From: Diphasiastrum complanatum
Lineage: Eukaryota; Streptophyta; Lycopodiopsida; Lycopodiales; Lycopodiaceae
Assembly: GCA_029204225.1 (NCBI GenBank)
Contig: MU836304.1
Location: forward strand, 1-30,723
Direction: 5' to 3'
DNA: 30,723 nt
In this document: positions 1 through 9,953 of the stretch, piece after piece
Layout of the letters: each line of letters begins with the position of its first letter
How positions within the stretch are numbered: position 1 is the stretch's first letter
Made by a program: the position numbers and the translations under genes
Notes under the pieces: model-generated
Seen by the model: only the letters and a program-made list of their open reading frames with translations
The model's database searches: none
What the model was told of the DNA's origin: nothing

Positions 1-1126
1 TATTCTAGTTATGCTTAATGAAAATTTAATCTTCTAGTAACATTGCTATCAAGAAAATTACTTGGGTGGGGCAACACACGAGCAATCAAAATGAGTTTCA
101 TATTGACAAATGTTAGACATCAGATAGTGCGCACATGCCTATCTCAACTAATTTAAAGACCACATAGCAGTCAATATTCGAAGCTTTCAGTTTTGAACTC
201 TTGTCCAAGATGAGTGATGATCTCACTCAATCTTTTTTTCAAGATGGATGATTAAAATCCAACACTCAGTCATATACTCAATTGATTCATTGCCCATACT
301 TGGCTCGAGTTAGTTAGGGATAAATCTCTTTGGATTGGCCTAGTGTGCCATGGTATCTCATGACGAGCAATATGCATTTGCCCTTTCTATCTATGGTTGC
401 TTTGTATGCAGGATGATGTTCCTCGAATCGAAAAGAAAAGACGAGCAATTGGACAATGTCAATCAATCATATACTAGCTAGCACACCATTGATCAACATC
501 TTTATTACAATGGTAAATGATATTTCAACTAATTACTGATTTTATATAGGGTTATATAGGTCGCACACCAACAATTAAAAAGATATATCATATAGGTCAC
601 ATATCACTAAGGTCCTCAATATAACATAAATGCTTTTGATCATGAATCTAAATGACCCCATGCAACCATTTAAGAGGCCACATGACAAAAGCAAAAATTT
701 TCTATTTGACCATATAATTATGTCATCAAATTATATCAAATCTATGACACCTAGAGTATTAATAAACTAAATGTTTTATGACATCATCGATTTGACATAA
801 TATATGTCATAAAATCCAAAAAACTTGTCAAATTACTTGTTTAATAATAATATGTAGCATTTCTTATCTCATGATTTTGTCTTGTATGTCAAATCTCAAG
901 AAAAATAAAATTTATAACAATATAAAACTAGTTTTCACAATTAAATACTACCATAATGATCATTGAATTGATTTTTTTATGTTCCATCATATTAAAAATA
1001 TGTCAAATCCTACAATAAAATATTTCATAAAATCTAGAAAAGATTATGACTTGCATGAATGACATTTAAAGCATGCAAGCCCATGTGGGGGACCCTCTCA
1101 CGTGTGAAGAGAGGGAAAAAAAAAAC
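1..1126. other. AT-rich intergenic stretch, no gene seen
   Basis: Both strands are rich in stops and no open frame shows a recognisable motif. The part from about 700 to 1030 repeats short TATGACA/TGTCATA-like words without a clear unit. A poly-A run lies just before the palindrome cluster at 1127. Confidence 0.6.
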
Positions 1127-1201
1127 CGCGTGGAACATCCACGCGTGGATATTGCGTGGATTATCCACGCATGGGTAACTTATGTGTGGATAATCCACGC
1201 G
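1127..1201. repeat. Palindrome cluster, left (GTGGAT/ATCCAC)
   Basis: About seven GTGGAW/ATCCAC half-sites lie in 75 bases. They are mostly paired into 17-base odd-centred palindromes such as GCGTGGATTATCCACGC at 1154-1170 and a variant ending TAATCCACGC at 1200. The same unit recurs in a larger cluster at 3425-3905. The DNA or its transcript could fold into short hairpins. A role as transposase binding sites is inferred, not shown. Confidence 0.8.
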
Positions 1202-1286
1202 AAACTTGAATGCCAATAAAACAGCATTTTCACGAGCATTCTTGTTTTTCTTCTTTTGCTTTCAAGTTTTATAGGTTTTCCTAATC

Positions 1287-1455
1287 TGTTCAGTGCTCTT
1301 GCTTGCTATTGCTCTGGTTGCTTGCTTGCTTGCTTTTGGTTGCTCTTCCTTGCTAGTGATCTTGCTCTTGCTATTGCTTGCTCTATTGATCTTGCTTGGT
1401 ATTGATCATGCTTGCTCTTGCTTACTATTGATCTATTGCTTTCTTGTCATTGCTT
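1287..1455. repeat. Low-complexity TTGC/CTTG tract
   Basis: Irregular TTGCTTGC and CTTGCT words fill this stretch upstream of the unknown gene. On the plus strand it reads as leucine-rich open frames only because of base composition. I do not treat it as coding. Confidence 0.6.
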
Positions 1456-1530
1456 ACTCTTCTAATCTAATACTCTTCACTACTCTTTCACTCCCATTCT
1501 CCACTACTTTCTAACTTTTAAAGTTTTTCT

Positions 1531-2665
1531 TTGATACAATGTCTTCAAGGGTCAAGTGGAAGGTCAAGTGGGAGACCATCTAGGAGAAGAGCTCGTGAGG
1601 AGCCCGAAGAATATAAGAGTGGTTTGAGAATCTATCTCCTCAACAAAGAGATAGATTCAAAAATCTTGTGTTATATTCTTCGGGTGAATCATTCGAGAGA
1701 AGAGCTTCTGAAGATGCCCCTTCCCAGGAATCATGTAGTGTGTATTATGATCTTAATCCACGTGGTGGAGTTATAAAAAAATATGCGTGGCAATGCAGTT
1801 CATGCCCGTTTGTGTGATTTTAGTTGCTTTATATTTTGTTGAAGATTGCATGATCAATTGGTCCTCCCAATCACTTCAAGACAAAAATAAAATAGTAGAG
1901 ACTTTATATTCTGAATTCCCTCAATCCAATGCTTTTAGTAGGACATGGGCCTTGAATTCAATGTGCCTTTGGATTCAAAACAAAAGGCAACTGATGAGAA
2001 GATCCGTGAGGAATCCCAAGAATCCCACGAAGCTTGGATGGTGCTCCAAAAGGGATTGGAGGAAGGTGAAAGGGGAATTGTTTGCAAAACAATCCCCAAA
2101 AGTATGAACAACAACGTAGGGCCGCCGCCAAGAAGCTCTTAAAACATGACCAAAGACACTTGGGATCGGGAGGAAGGGGCAATCTAGAGGCCCAATTTGT
2201 AAGTGCAATATTTTTTACTATGATTCTATTTTTGTAGTGATATTGTTAATTTTTTTTATTGCTAAACTATGTTTTTTTGTTGAATGTAGCTTAGTGATTT
2301 TGGAAGACACATGACCGTCGTGGAGTACAAACAAGGTTACGATCATGGATATGTCGGCCTTAAGGCTTTTATGGAATCCCATGGATTGTTTTCAATCGTA
2401 AACTCTTAACCTTTATTGTTTTGTGATTGTTTACTTTGTGGTTTACAAGTAAGTTTAATCTCAATTTAATTGAATCTTTGATTCTATTTCGTAGAGAGGC
2501 TCTACAACTTCAAGTGTTCGTGATGTGGAAGAAAATGTGGAAAATATTGAGGAGCAAAATGTGGAAGAGAATATGAATGAGAGCGGAGGGGAGTTTGAAG
2601 ATGTGGACACCAACATACACCTACCAGCCGAAGGAAACGAGGAGGGAGGAAGTGATGATGAGTAG
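1531..2665 (+). pseudogene. Three-exon gene of unknown function, 5' part frame-broken
   Basis: I do not recognise the family. Exon 1 ends at 2198 before GTAAGT. Exon 2 is 2290-2397 and exon 3 is 2495-2665, ending in TAG. Both introns are GT-AG and both downstream exons are whole numbers of codons (36 and 57), so splicing is phase 0 throughout. Exon 3 ends in a strongly acidic tail with repeated EEN/VEE words and the terminal residues GGSDDE. Exon 2 contains the segment YDHGYVGLKAFMESHGLF. Exon 1 has a Ser/Arg-rich start near 1540-1610, a short segment WQCSSCPF near 1785-1810, and a charged, probably coiled-coil stretch at about 1960-2198. Open reading in exon 1 passes through three frames, so it is decayed or needs further introns. 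Palindrome clusters on both sides suggest a transposon-encoded protein. AATCAATATAAT-like words near 2738 could serve polyadenylation. Confidence 0.45.
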
Positions 2666-3424
2666 AGTTTTTTAATTAAATGTAAGACCTTGTAGAAGGC
2701 AATGTATGAAGGGAGAATTTATTCTCTCTTTTTTTAAATCAATCAATATAATGTTTTGGCACTACATCATTCTTGCAAAAATTTTGAATGCATATATTTT
2801 TAATTCATGAATGCAAGTGCATAGTCTATTGAATGCAAATGTATCTATTGATGTATTCAATGCAATGTATAGTCTATTTAATGCACATCTATGGAATGCA
2901 AATGTATCTATTGATGATTTCAAAGCAATATATCTATTTTAGCACATGATTTGCATGCTAGAATACACAATAGAAAGTAATGGAAACCACAATATAATGC
3001 ATCAATAGATAACACATTAAGTTATCAACTAAATATCAAATGAATCAAAATAAATGTGAATTTACCTTTACTATTGTATCTTCATTGTTTTGCAATCTTT
3101 GCTTTTCCTTTTGCATGCACTTGATCTTTCAATCCTTTGCAATGAAGCTTTTTTTTTCATTTTTCATATCCAAGCCTACATCACAAACAAAAAAGATCTT
3201 AAAACTTATGATCACAAAATGCATACTATTAACATCTATCAATGAACTAAAAACCCTAAACTCTATCAATATTCTCACTTACATTCATCCCATCTCATCC
3301 TCACTCCCATCTATACTCTCTTTTTCTCTCTCTCACACAACAGAAAAAAAGGAGGTTGACCTCTGGTTTAGGAGCGAACTACATTTTGGTTCGCGCCAAA
3401 TGTTTTTTTTTGTCAAAAAAATTT
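2666..3424. other. AT-rich 3' flank of the unknown gene
   Basis: No coding region is supported. The stretch holds an AT-rich 3' flank, a 63-bp-spaced direct repeat at 2831-2916, a TC-rich run near 3318-3340, and a small inverted repeat GCGAAC/GTTCGC near 3373-3395. The long plus-strand open frame from 3040 runs through the palindrome cluster and has no family features, so I read it as fortuitous. Confidence 0.55.
2831..2916. repeat. Direct repeat, 63-bp period
   Basis: A 23-base string beginning GAATGCAAATGT and ending TATTGATG occurs identically at 2831-2853 and 2894-2916. The bases between also contain degraded copies of the words ATGCAATGTATAGTCTAT, so this is a short decayed tandem array. 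Confidence 0.75.
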
Positions 3425-3905
3425 GCGTGGATAATCCATGCATACTCCAGAGACTTAATCATGTGGATACCGCGTGGATATTAAAAAAAAATTATCCACG
3501 CGGTATCCACGACCCCAGCTCTCTGGATTTCGCGTGGATAAAAAAATTTTGCATGGATTATCCACATGTGGATAATTTGCCACGCAATATCCACGCGAAA
3601 GCCAAGCCTTTTTTAAAAAAATCTTACTATGGCGTGGATTATCCACGCCAAATTAAAATTCTCATTTTTGGCTCTGGGTGTCGGAGGTTTGCCCGCCGAC
3701 TGCCAGTTGTCGAAGTTGGCGTGGATAATCCATGCAGTTTGAATTTCACAACCTACGGCCGATCTGCTGCTGGAAATGACACTTGCGTGGAACATCCACG
3801 TGACCGTATCCACGCGTATATCCATGCCTATCCACGACTATATTCACCCAAAAAAACAAATTTGCCCGCGCCTCCTCCTTTGTATTGTGTGGATATTGCG
3901 TGGAT
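3425..3905. repeat. Palindrome cluster, right, with long hairpins
   Basis: About eighteen GTGGAW/ATCCAC half-sites lie in 480 bases. The strongest structures are an 18-bp perfect inverted repeat (arms 3463-3480 and 3493-3510, 12-base A-rich loop), a 20-base perfect palindrome at 3557-3576 (ATTATCCACA then its complement) nested inside CGCGTGGATA at 3531-3540 and its complement at 3588-3597, and a 10+1+10 palindrome at 3630-3650. Looser copies sit at 3720, 3785-3835 and 3888-3905. The motif matches the left cluster at 1127-1201. Confidence 0.85.
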
Positions 3906-3933
3906 ATTTGCTACATGTGTGTGGGACACATGG

Positions 3934-6900
3934 AGGATGAAAAAGGAGTCAAATAATCACACTTTGGATGTTCTTGGAGAGTAGTAAGTGTGATGATTTT
4001 GCGGTTTTGCAGTTGGTGAGTCATTTTCATTAAATCACATTGTAGCTGTGGAGCAATGTGTTAGGTTTGTCATCGAGAGATATACTTCAACTGCCTATTC
4101 TAGGTAAGTCAAGTCAATTTGCCGTATTAGTATTGCATCAGGGATGTAGATTCCAGTGAAAAAGTGCAAATCGTTTGGTTTGGGCCATGGAAGATCTCAC
4201 AAGTTCACTTGGAGAGATATTGGCATGCATAGTATGTGAGAGACTTGATGGTGGCTTTGGAGTTCACATCTCAGTTCTTAGGAGTGGTTTGGAACCATTC
4301 ATAGGAGAAGCTTGGAGCTAGCTTGGAGGAATACAAAAACATTACAAGATAGATGTTCAAATCTTCGAGATCGAGGATGACATTGGGGTACTTGATAGGG
4401 ATGGACTGCAAGATGACATTGGACGATCATCAGGGGCAGTTATTTCATATTGGACTTGAGTCATTGGACAGGACTTACAGGGATGATTCATGGAATCAAG
4501 AAGCTACAAACGCAAATGGGCAAAGCGTAAAGCTTTGGGAGCTAGCTCTATGATAGAGAGCTGATGGAGATCACACGGGTAGGTGTGATCAGAGGTCAAC
4601 ACGTGGTGGGTGTTTTGCAATCTACTGGGGGACTTCATGGTGTGCTCATTTGGGAGTACATGTTGGGATTACATTAGGGGGCCAGTCATTGGCATTGGCA
4701 TTGATGGGGAGGCATCTATCATCACAGGTGTGAATAAGCTACCTATAGCTTCCATGCATTTGCCTATATTTGTAGGAGTCTATGACTGGTACAGGTGTTG
4801 GAACTTGTATGGTTCAGATCTACAGGTGGTGAGATCAGGAAGCCTAGAGGAGGTCACTCAGAGCCATATACCTCAGTACAATCAAAGACATTAGTCTCGG
4901 GATCCCGTGAGTGGCGACTCAGGGATAGGCTTGTGTTGGCATAGTGTTGGGTGGCACATAGCCAGAGAGAGTGAGCAGATGCTAGGAGCTAGGGGAGACA
5001 TATATAGCTTTGATGTTTGACTTGTCTAGTAGGATGGTGACCACGATCGGAGACATCATGTGAGCATAGTATGTGGATGACGAGTCCATTGGGGTGGCAC
5101 TCAAGGAGATGCTATAGTTGTTGCTCGGGATATGTCATTTGATGTGTTCTTCTCTGGTGCATCATGTGTGATGACCTAGGGATGGGTCAAGCCTACTTGG
5201 AGGTAGGTGGCATGGAGTGTACCTGGAGGTGGTACATATCTTGAGGGCATGGAGTGCATTACGAGTTTTATTCAAATTTAAAAAAGTGTGAGAACCATCA
5301 AAATTGGAGGAAAACCCAACTTTATTCACTAACTTGACATTTAGGCCCTGTGACATTAAAAGTCCCACAAAAAGGCCTAAAGTCCTTTTATATTCTAATT
5401 AATCAAATAACTATGTGATCATCGGGTTGGACTTACACACGCAGGGTGCCAAATCCCTCTCACTTATTAACTAGGGTTAGGGTTGCCTTGGAATCGGAAA
5501 ACCCTCAAACATCCCCTTAGCCTTAACACTACTTTTCCCTTTATTAATTAGTAGTAGTTGCTGGTGTTCCTTCTCTTTTGTATTTTTGTACAAAGGCAAT
5601 ATAACAAATTTAGTTTTTGTGATAAAAAAATAATGAGAAAGTCCATATAATAAAATCCCATATGATAGTTTTTTTTTCTTATGACATTTCAATATTTTAA
5701 AGTACTATATTTCCCTCAAATGTTTTTTTTAGCCAAGATTTTTCAAGAAAGGTGCTTGCTTCATTCTCTAGATTCTTGTAGTTGTTCAAGCATTGCTTTA
5801 CATCATTGGTAAAATATACACATTGAAATATTAAAGAGCTTCTTATGCCATACTTCAGTTGAATAAGACCTATAATTGTGGCCATGGTTGCAAAAGCTCA
5901 ATCATTGTTCATGCTCAAGTGTGCTTTCAAAGTGTGTGATCCTCAGATGTGTAAAATGTGCACATTAAATTAAACAAACCTAGTTAAGTTAGTTGTTGTG
6001 AGTTGTGGGTTATTGTGCAAAGATGAATGTAAACCACCTTGGTAGATTGGACAACTTGTATATAAATTGTCTATTATTAGTAACTTGTTGCCTTTAATGT
6101 TATGCATCTTGGTTTTCAAGGCAGGCTTGAACCTAGGACGAGAGAAACTTTAGATGCCATTGATTAATCATCTAAGCCAACCTAGTTGGATTGTCGTTAA
6201 TATTATGGAATGGGCCATGCCCCTAGTGCATTTCGCCATTTGCTCCCTTTGTGGGCCTTCTACCCCTCGTCCCTTATTGATGTCATCATGGCAAATGTTT
6301 GAGGGGGGGAGAGTGCATAGGTTGTTGCAATAGGCCTTGCCATGCATCCTATTACAAGAACTCTTGAGTTTCATGATCTAATTTGCCAAGTAGGTTTTGT
6401 TACAGTTTGCAACTATTGTAGCCATGTAAATTATCTACACAGTGGGTCACCCATCAAGTAGCAAGTGAGAGAAAGAGAGACCCATCTAACATAACTTTTT
6501 TGCACATGGGGGTCATTGATGTTCATGGAAAGGCCTGCTCTGACCCTCTCACCCATTCAAGACATTATGTTGAATAAGTCGAGGGGTTGCATGGAAACAC
6601 GCTCTTAACCAACCTAATGAGCCACACACATTCACAATAGTAATTCTAGAGCTAACATGACTAGTTTCTCAAACCCTCAAGGACAAAGGACCGCAAGGTG
6701 CCAGCCTCCAGCCTCCCGCTGAAAGCCTTTATTTCTAACGAGAGAATCATGAGTTACCACACTAAAAGTATTTAGTTTGGAGAAGATCGTTGCCTCTTAA
6801 GGCAGTCACGAGTCATGACTCCTAATCTTCGGGAGATTTTGGAGTGCTCTACGTAAGGCCGAAGCCTGAAGCCTGAAGGGACTGTAATTTGTGGGAGGAC
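3934..6900. other. Intergenic, no gene recognised
   Basis: Open frames here are short (under about 95 codons) and show no domain motif. Composition from 4000 to 5250 is less AT-rich, with repeated GGAGCTAGCTTGG-like words, so it may be the non-coding interior of an old retroelement. I could not find its ends. 5250-6650 is AT-rich and featureless. Confidence 0.5.
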
Positions 6901-8005
6901 GTGGTTTATACGAGTAACGGTGGCGGTAGTTCATAAAACAATTATGAACTTACAGTCTTTAAGGTTTAACCTTAACCTTGTGAAGTACAAGGTAGATACT
7001 TCCTTAAGAAGTAAAGGCTATGGCACGTGTGATTGTCCTATACCTCGTCATTGGCCTCTTTTACTCTGCTCATTCCCACGTGAGAAATCGCTCATGAACT
7101 GGTTCGAACTTCTTCTTCGAAGTTCGGCTTCGGCCCCTCCACTGCCTCAAGCCGCAGCAGCCTGGCAGGCACTCTGCTTGCTAGCCTGCTACTACTTCAG
7201 GAAGGAACTAAAACTCTGCTCGCTTCGTCACTCATCACGCATATGGACCATGGCTCATATCTTGATGCATTCTTGGGTCTTTATTCGAAAACGCCATAGA
7301 GCTGTGCTCCATGACCCATACATGCCATACAATACTAGGCAATTGGGTGGCATTATGGCATACATGAGCATGCCCATGGCCCATGCCCGCGCCTCAGCCC
7401 CGCTCCTTTGGTAGTGTCGCCACCAGCCCTCCTTCTTCGCTACCCTTTTCCATTCTGGCTCTCCCAACGATCCAATCCGAATCCTTATACTTGAGAGCAG
7501 CGAGCTCGGTGGGGTTTCTCAGTGCTCACGGCCTCCCTATCTCAGTCTATCCCTACATAGGCTTCACGAGTAAGGGGACGCTGGCGTCGTTATTCTGAGG
7601 AAATTTGCTCCCAAAGTTCGAGCAAGATCTTTGTAAGTTTAACGTTAATTTTTCGGAGTTTTCGAGTTTTCGTCCTGAGATAGGGGAACAAGAACCTCGG
7701 AAAGCTTGGCATCGACTGAACGTATGATCGTCAAGGTCTCATAGCGCTGGATTGTCTACAGCTTCTGTAACGTTACTGCTGAGCTAAGACAGCCGTTTGA
7801 AATACAGATCTTGTTTTCCACCTCAGCAGACGAAACAGGCGCTTTCTCTTATTTTTATCTTTATCTTGAACAAATAGATCTAATGTGGGGGAATTAGTCC
7901 TTGAAATCCATCAGAAGTTCGCTGTAATAAATTTAAAACCAAGCTGAATAATAGATCAAAACGGAAAAGTTCGTTTTAATCAGTCTAAACTTGAAACAAG
8001 AGAAA
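6901..8005 (+). promoter_or_regulatory. Upstream region and likely 5' UTR of the GAMYB gene
   Basis: This stretch precedes the MYB start codon at 8006. No TATA box can be assigned with confidence. A possible 5' UTR intron would run from GTAAGT at 7633 to the AG at 7825-7826 (CCACCTCAG); this is a weak inference. A small perfect hairpin (arms CGAACTTC and GAAGTTCG) lies near 7105-7126. The open frame at 6920-7414 overlaps this region but has no recognisable motif. Confidence 0.35.
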
Positions 8006-8341
8006 ATGGACGGGCAAGATGTACGAGCCTTACCAGCTGGAATGGTTCATAAGGAACAGGAGCAAGTTCTGGAGGAGCCGAATTTGTTGAAGAAAGGGCC
8101 ATGGACATCTGCTGAGGATGCTATTCTCGTTGATTACGTTAAAAAACATGGAGAGGGTAACTGGAATAGCGTACAAAAACATTCGGGTCTCTCCCGATGT
8201 GGCAAGAGTTGTCGTCTTCGCTGGGCAAATCATCTTCGTCCCAACCTCAAGAAGGGAGCCTTTACTAATGAGGAGGAACGTCAGATTATTGAGCTACACG
8301 CCAAGCTTGGAAATAAATGGGCACGCATGGCTTTCTCAGGT
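8006..8341 (+). CDS. GAMYB: GAMYB exon 1: R2 and most of R3 MYB repeat
   Basis: Start chosen at the ATG at 8006 (AAAATGG context). The frame is open 15 bases further upstream but starts there with TTG. After about 30 residues, R2 begins [20 protein letters not shown] and contains [19 protein letters not shown], followed by [13 protein letters not shown]3 begins [19 protein letters not shown] and runs to GNKWARMA. The regularly spaced tryptophans of R2 (PWT, GNWN, LRW) and the R3 tryptophan of NKW are present, and the first R3 tryptophan is F (GAF), as is usual in plants. The exon ends at a GT at 8340 or 8342. Only the 8342 donor keeps phase 0 with the downstream segment starting GRTDN at 8845. 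No frame break is seen within this exon. Confidence 0.9.
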
Positions 8342-8588
8342 GTAGGAGCTTGGCATATGTCCATTGCCAATAGCTTTACTGTCTTCTCTACTGCGTACCT
8401 CTATAGTTTACAAATTATTGTTCTTACCTAGCACATATCCAGTTAATTCTGAATTTAGATCCTACGAGCCGCATTTTGGATCATTCGTCTTCGTACTCGT
8501 ATTGCTTTATTAACCTCCCAAATACATGCTTTTTCAAAGAGTTTAAGCCCCTAGTACCCCTGTGGATCCTAACAGAACTCACAGAACT

Positions 8589-8625
8589 CCTCTCTCTCTC
8601 TCTCTCTCTCTCTCCTCTCTCTCGA

Positions 8626-8678
<53 letters not shown>

Positions 8679-8728
8679 GTCTCTCTCTCCTCTCTCTCTC
8701 GCTCCTCCTCTCTCTCTCTCTCTCTCTC
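8589..8728. repeat. CT microsatellite in GAMYB intron 1
   Basis: Interrupted (CT)n of about 140 bases lies midway in the first intron. It forms a long pyrimidine run on the coding strand. Reading frames through it give only Ser/Leu or Arg/Glu repeats and are not coding. Confidence 0.95.
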
Positions 8729-8844
8729 GTTTCTTGCGCTTTTGGGTTCCAGCCATAAAGAGAAAAGTCTGTCTTCATTTATTTCAGATGCTGATTTTGA
8801 TTTTTTTCAGTCATTTCTTGCTGATTGTGTGAAACAGCTACCAG

Positions 8845-9857
8845 GGACGAACTGACAATGAAATCAAGAATTACTGGAACACTCGCATCAAGAGACGAAT
8901 GCGCGCTGGCCTTCCCGTTTATCCTCCTGATCTGCAATCACTGAGTGCTAATAGTCAATACTTTTTCGATGTTAACGACGGCGTTTGTTTTAGGTTCCGG
9001 AGGAGAATCGGATTGCGAACTGGCATCAAGTTCGACTGGCAGAATTCGAAAATTCAGTCTTCCTAACCTACATTCCGGAGTGGTGTGATCACTACACTTC
9101 CTCCAACAGCAAGGGTGGGAGATCGTAGCCTGACATCTAGCTTAAGTAGCACAAACCATAATAATACGGATGTTACTCTTCAAAGTCCAATGCGACGCAT
9201 CAAGAGAACGAGGGACAGGCAAATTGGCCCTCCTGTACTCTTTCAAGAAGAAAACAATCTGCCTAGCATCTCCGCTCATAGGCAATATCATCCCGTCATA
9301 AACCACAGATTTCCGTTTGTGGAAAACACAGAGGTTTTCCTCTCAAAACTTTTGCAAATTTACCCCGTTCTCCTACTCTGCGCCTTACTGCGATCTTAAA
9401 CCAGACCCCCCTTCAAGCCAACCTTCCGAATCTGCTGATAGTGCATGCACACCTAACTCTTCAGTAACAAGTCCGTTGATAGCTTACTCCCTATATGGCA
9501 AGCTGCACTTAGACTCTCCAAATGCTTTTTACGAGTCAAGGCACAACAATCTGATTGAAGCGTTACTGAAAGACGCACAGATGATTGGAGGAATCGATCA
9601 AGTTGGATCCGAATCTACGGATCAGCTTGTTCTGCCTAATCCATCTACAATATCTTCACAAGATACTTGTATGATGAAAACTGAGTCCATCACTGAACAA
9701 ATGGAACGATGGATTTTCTGCGACTCCATTAGGTCGGGCACGTTCTGTACCGATCGATCAGTCATCACCAAGCCATGCTGTGAACTGGGGACATTCGTCC
9801 AATTTTCAAAGCTTTCCTGCATCGCCAATGAGTACGTCACCTCCGGACTAATTACGT
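8845..9857 (+). pseudogene. GAMYB: GAMYB middle exon: end of R3, linker and conserved box
   Basis: The exon opens after CTACCAG with GRTDNEIKNYWNTRIKRR, the C-terminal helix of R3, then RAGLPVYPPDLQSLS. Recognisable protein continues in a second frame at about 8985-9080 (GSGGESDCELASSSTGR), returns to the first frame at about 9085-9330 (ITTLPPTARVGDRSL and later PVLFQEENNLPS), and moves to the second again until about 9831-9857 (YSAPYCDLKPDPPSSQPSES, then NNLIEALLKDAQ). The LIEALLKDAQ box corresponds to the conserved LLDALL-type box of GAMYB proteins. A decayed miR159 site lies at 9710-9730. The donor could be GTACGT at 9832 (strong match, wrong phase for the last exon) or GTGCAA at 9858 (right phase, weaker match). 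Confidence 0.7.
9710..9730 (+). promoter_or_regulatory. Vestigial miR159 target site in GAMYB
   Basis: GAMYB mRNAs of land plants carry a conserved miR159 site coding for WSSLHSN-like residues. Here the aligned codons read WIFCDSI in the same frame as the surrounding protein. By eye 13 of 21 positions match the usual site, with both ends kept (TGGA at the start, ACTCCA near the end) and the middle changed. Mismatches fall at the centre and at a seed-side position, so cleavage is unlikely. The comparison site is recalled from knowledge of the family. Confidence 0.45.
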
Positions 9858-9953
9858 GTGCAATCTTGAGGTTTTCAATGTGATTAGTTTCTTTTGGTTA
9901 TGTTCTTGTTTGCTTTGGAAGCCTCATTAAGCTGGCGTGCCATGGATGTGTAG

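Larger units (their letters stand above)
1081..3933 (+). mobile_element. Candidate DNA transposon with subterminal palindrome arrays
   Basis: A three-exon unknown gene (about 1531-2665) is bracketed by two clusters of one palindromic motif, at 1127-1201 and 3425-3905, which occurs nowhere else I noticed in the window. Subterminal repeat arrays around a transposase gene are known for CACTA/En-Spm and hAT elements. Just outside the clusters, 1081-1107 and the reverse complement of 3914-3933 are loosely alike (both begin CCATGTG and continue into a CCC-CAC-TGT-like stretch), so they could be decayed terminal inverted repeats. I found no clean target-site duplication and no catalytic motif in the gene, so the element is an inference from layout and its ends are uncertain. 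Confidence 0.3.

Noticed and set aside
1081-1107. Firm call of terminal inverted repeats with 3914-3933
   Set aside because: Similarity is partial (CCATGTG plus a loose CCC-CAC-TGT stretch) and no target-site duplication matches; retained only as a suggestion.
3557-3576. TTATCCACA words that equal the bacterial DnaA-box consensus, twice and inverted
   Set aside because: The context is plant nuclear DNA with spliced genes and retrotransposons; the words are part of the GTGGAT/ATCCAC palindrome family and need no replication-origin reading.
3040-3984. 314-codon plus-strand open frame
   Set aside because: It runs through AT-rich flank and then through the palindrome cluster, has no domain, and its composition follows the repeats. 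Taken as fortuitous.
4353-4894. Two open frames of 66 and 94 codons
   Set aside because: No motif, no splice support and no conservation evidence; kept as intergenic.
6126-6140. T-loop-like GCTTGAACCTAGGACG, possible tRNA
   Set aside because: No matching acceptor, D and anticodon stems could be drawn around it.
6920-7414. 164-codon plus-strand open frame upstream of GAMYB
   Set aside because: No domain is recognisable, an opposite-strand frame is also open, and it lies in the probable promoter region of GAMYB.
8476-8855. Ser/Leu-rich and Arg/Glu-rich open frames
   Set aside because: Produced by the CT microsatellite in the GAMYB intron.
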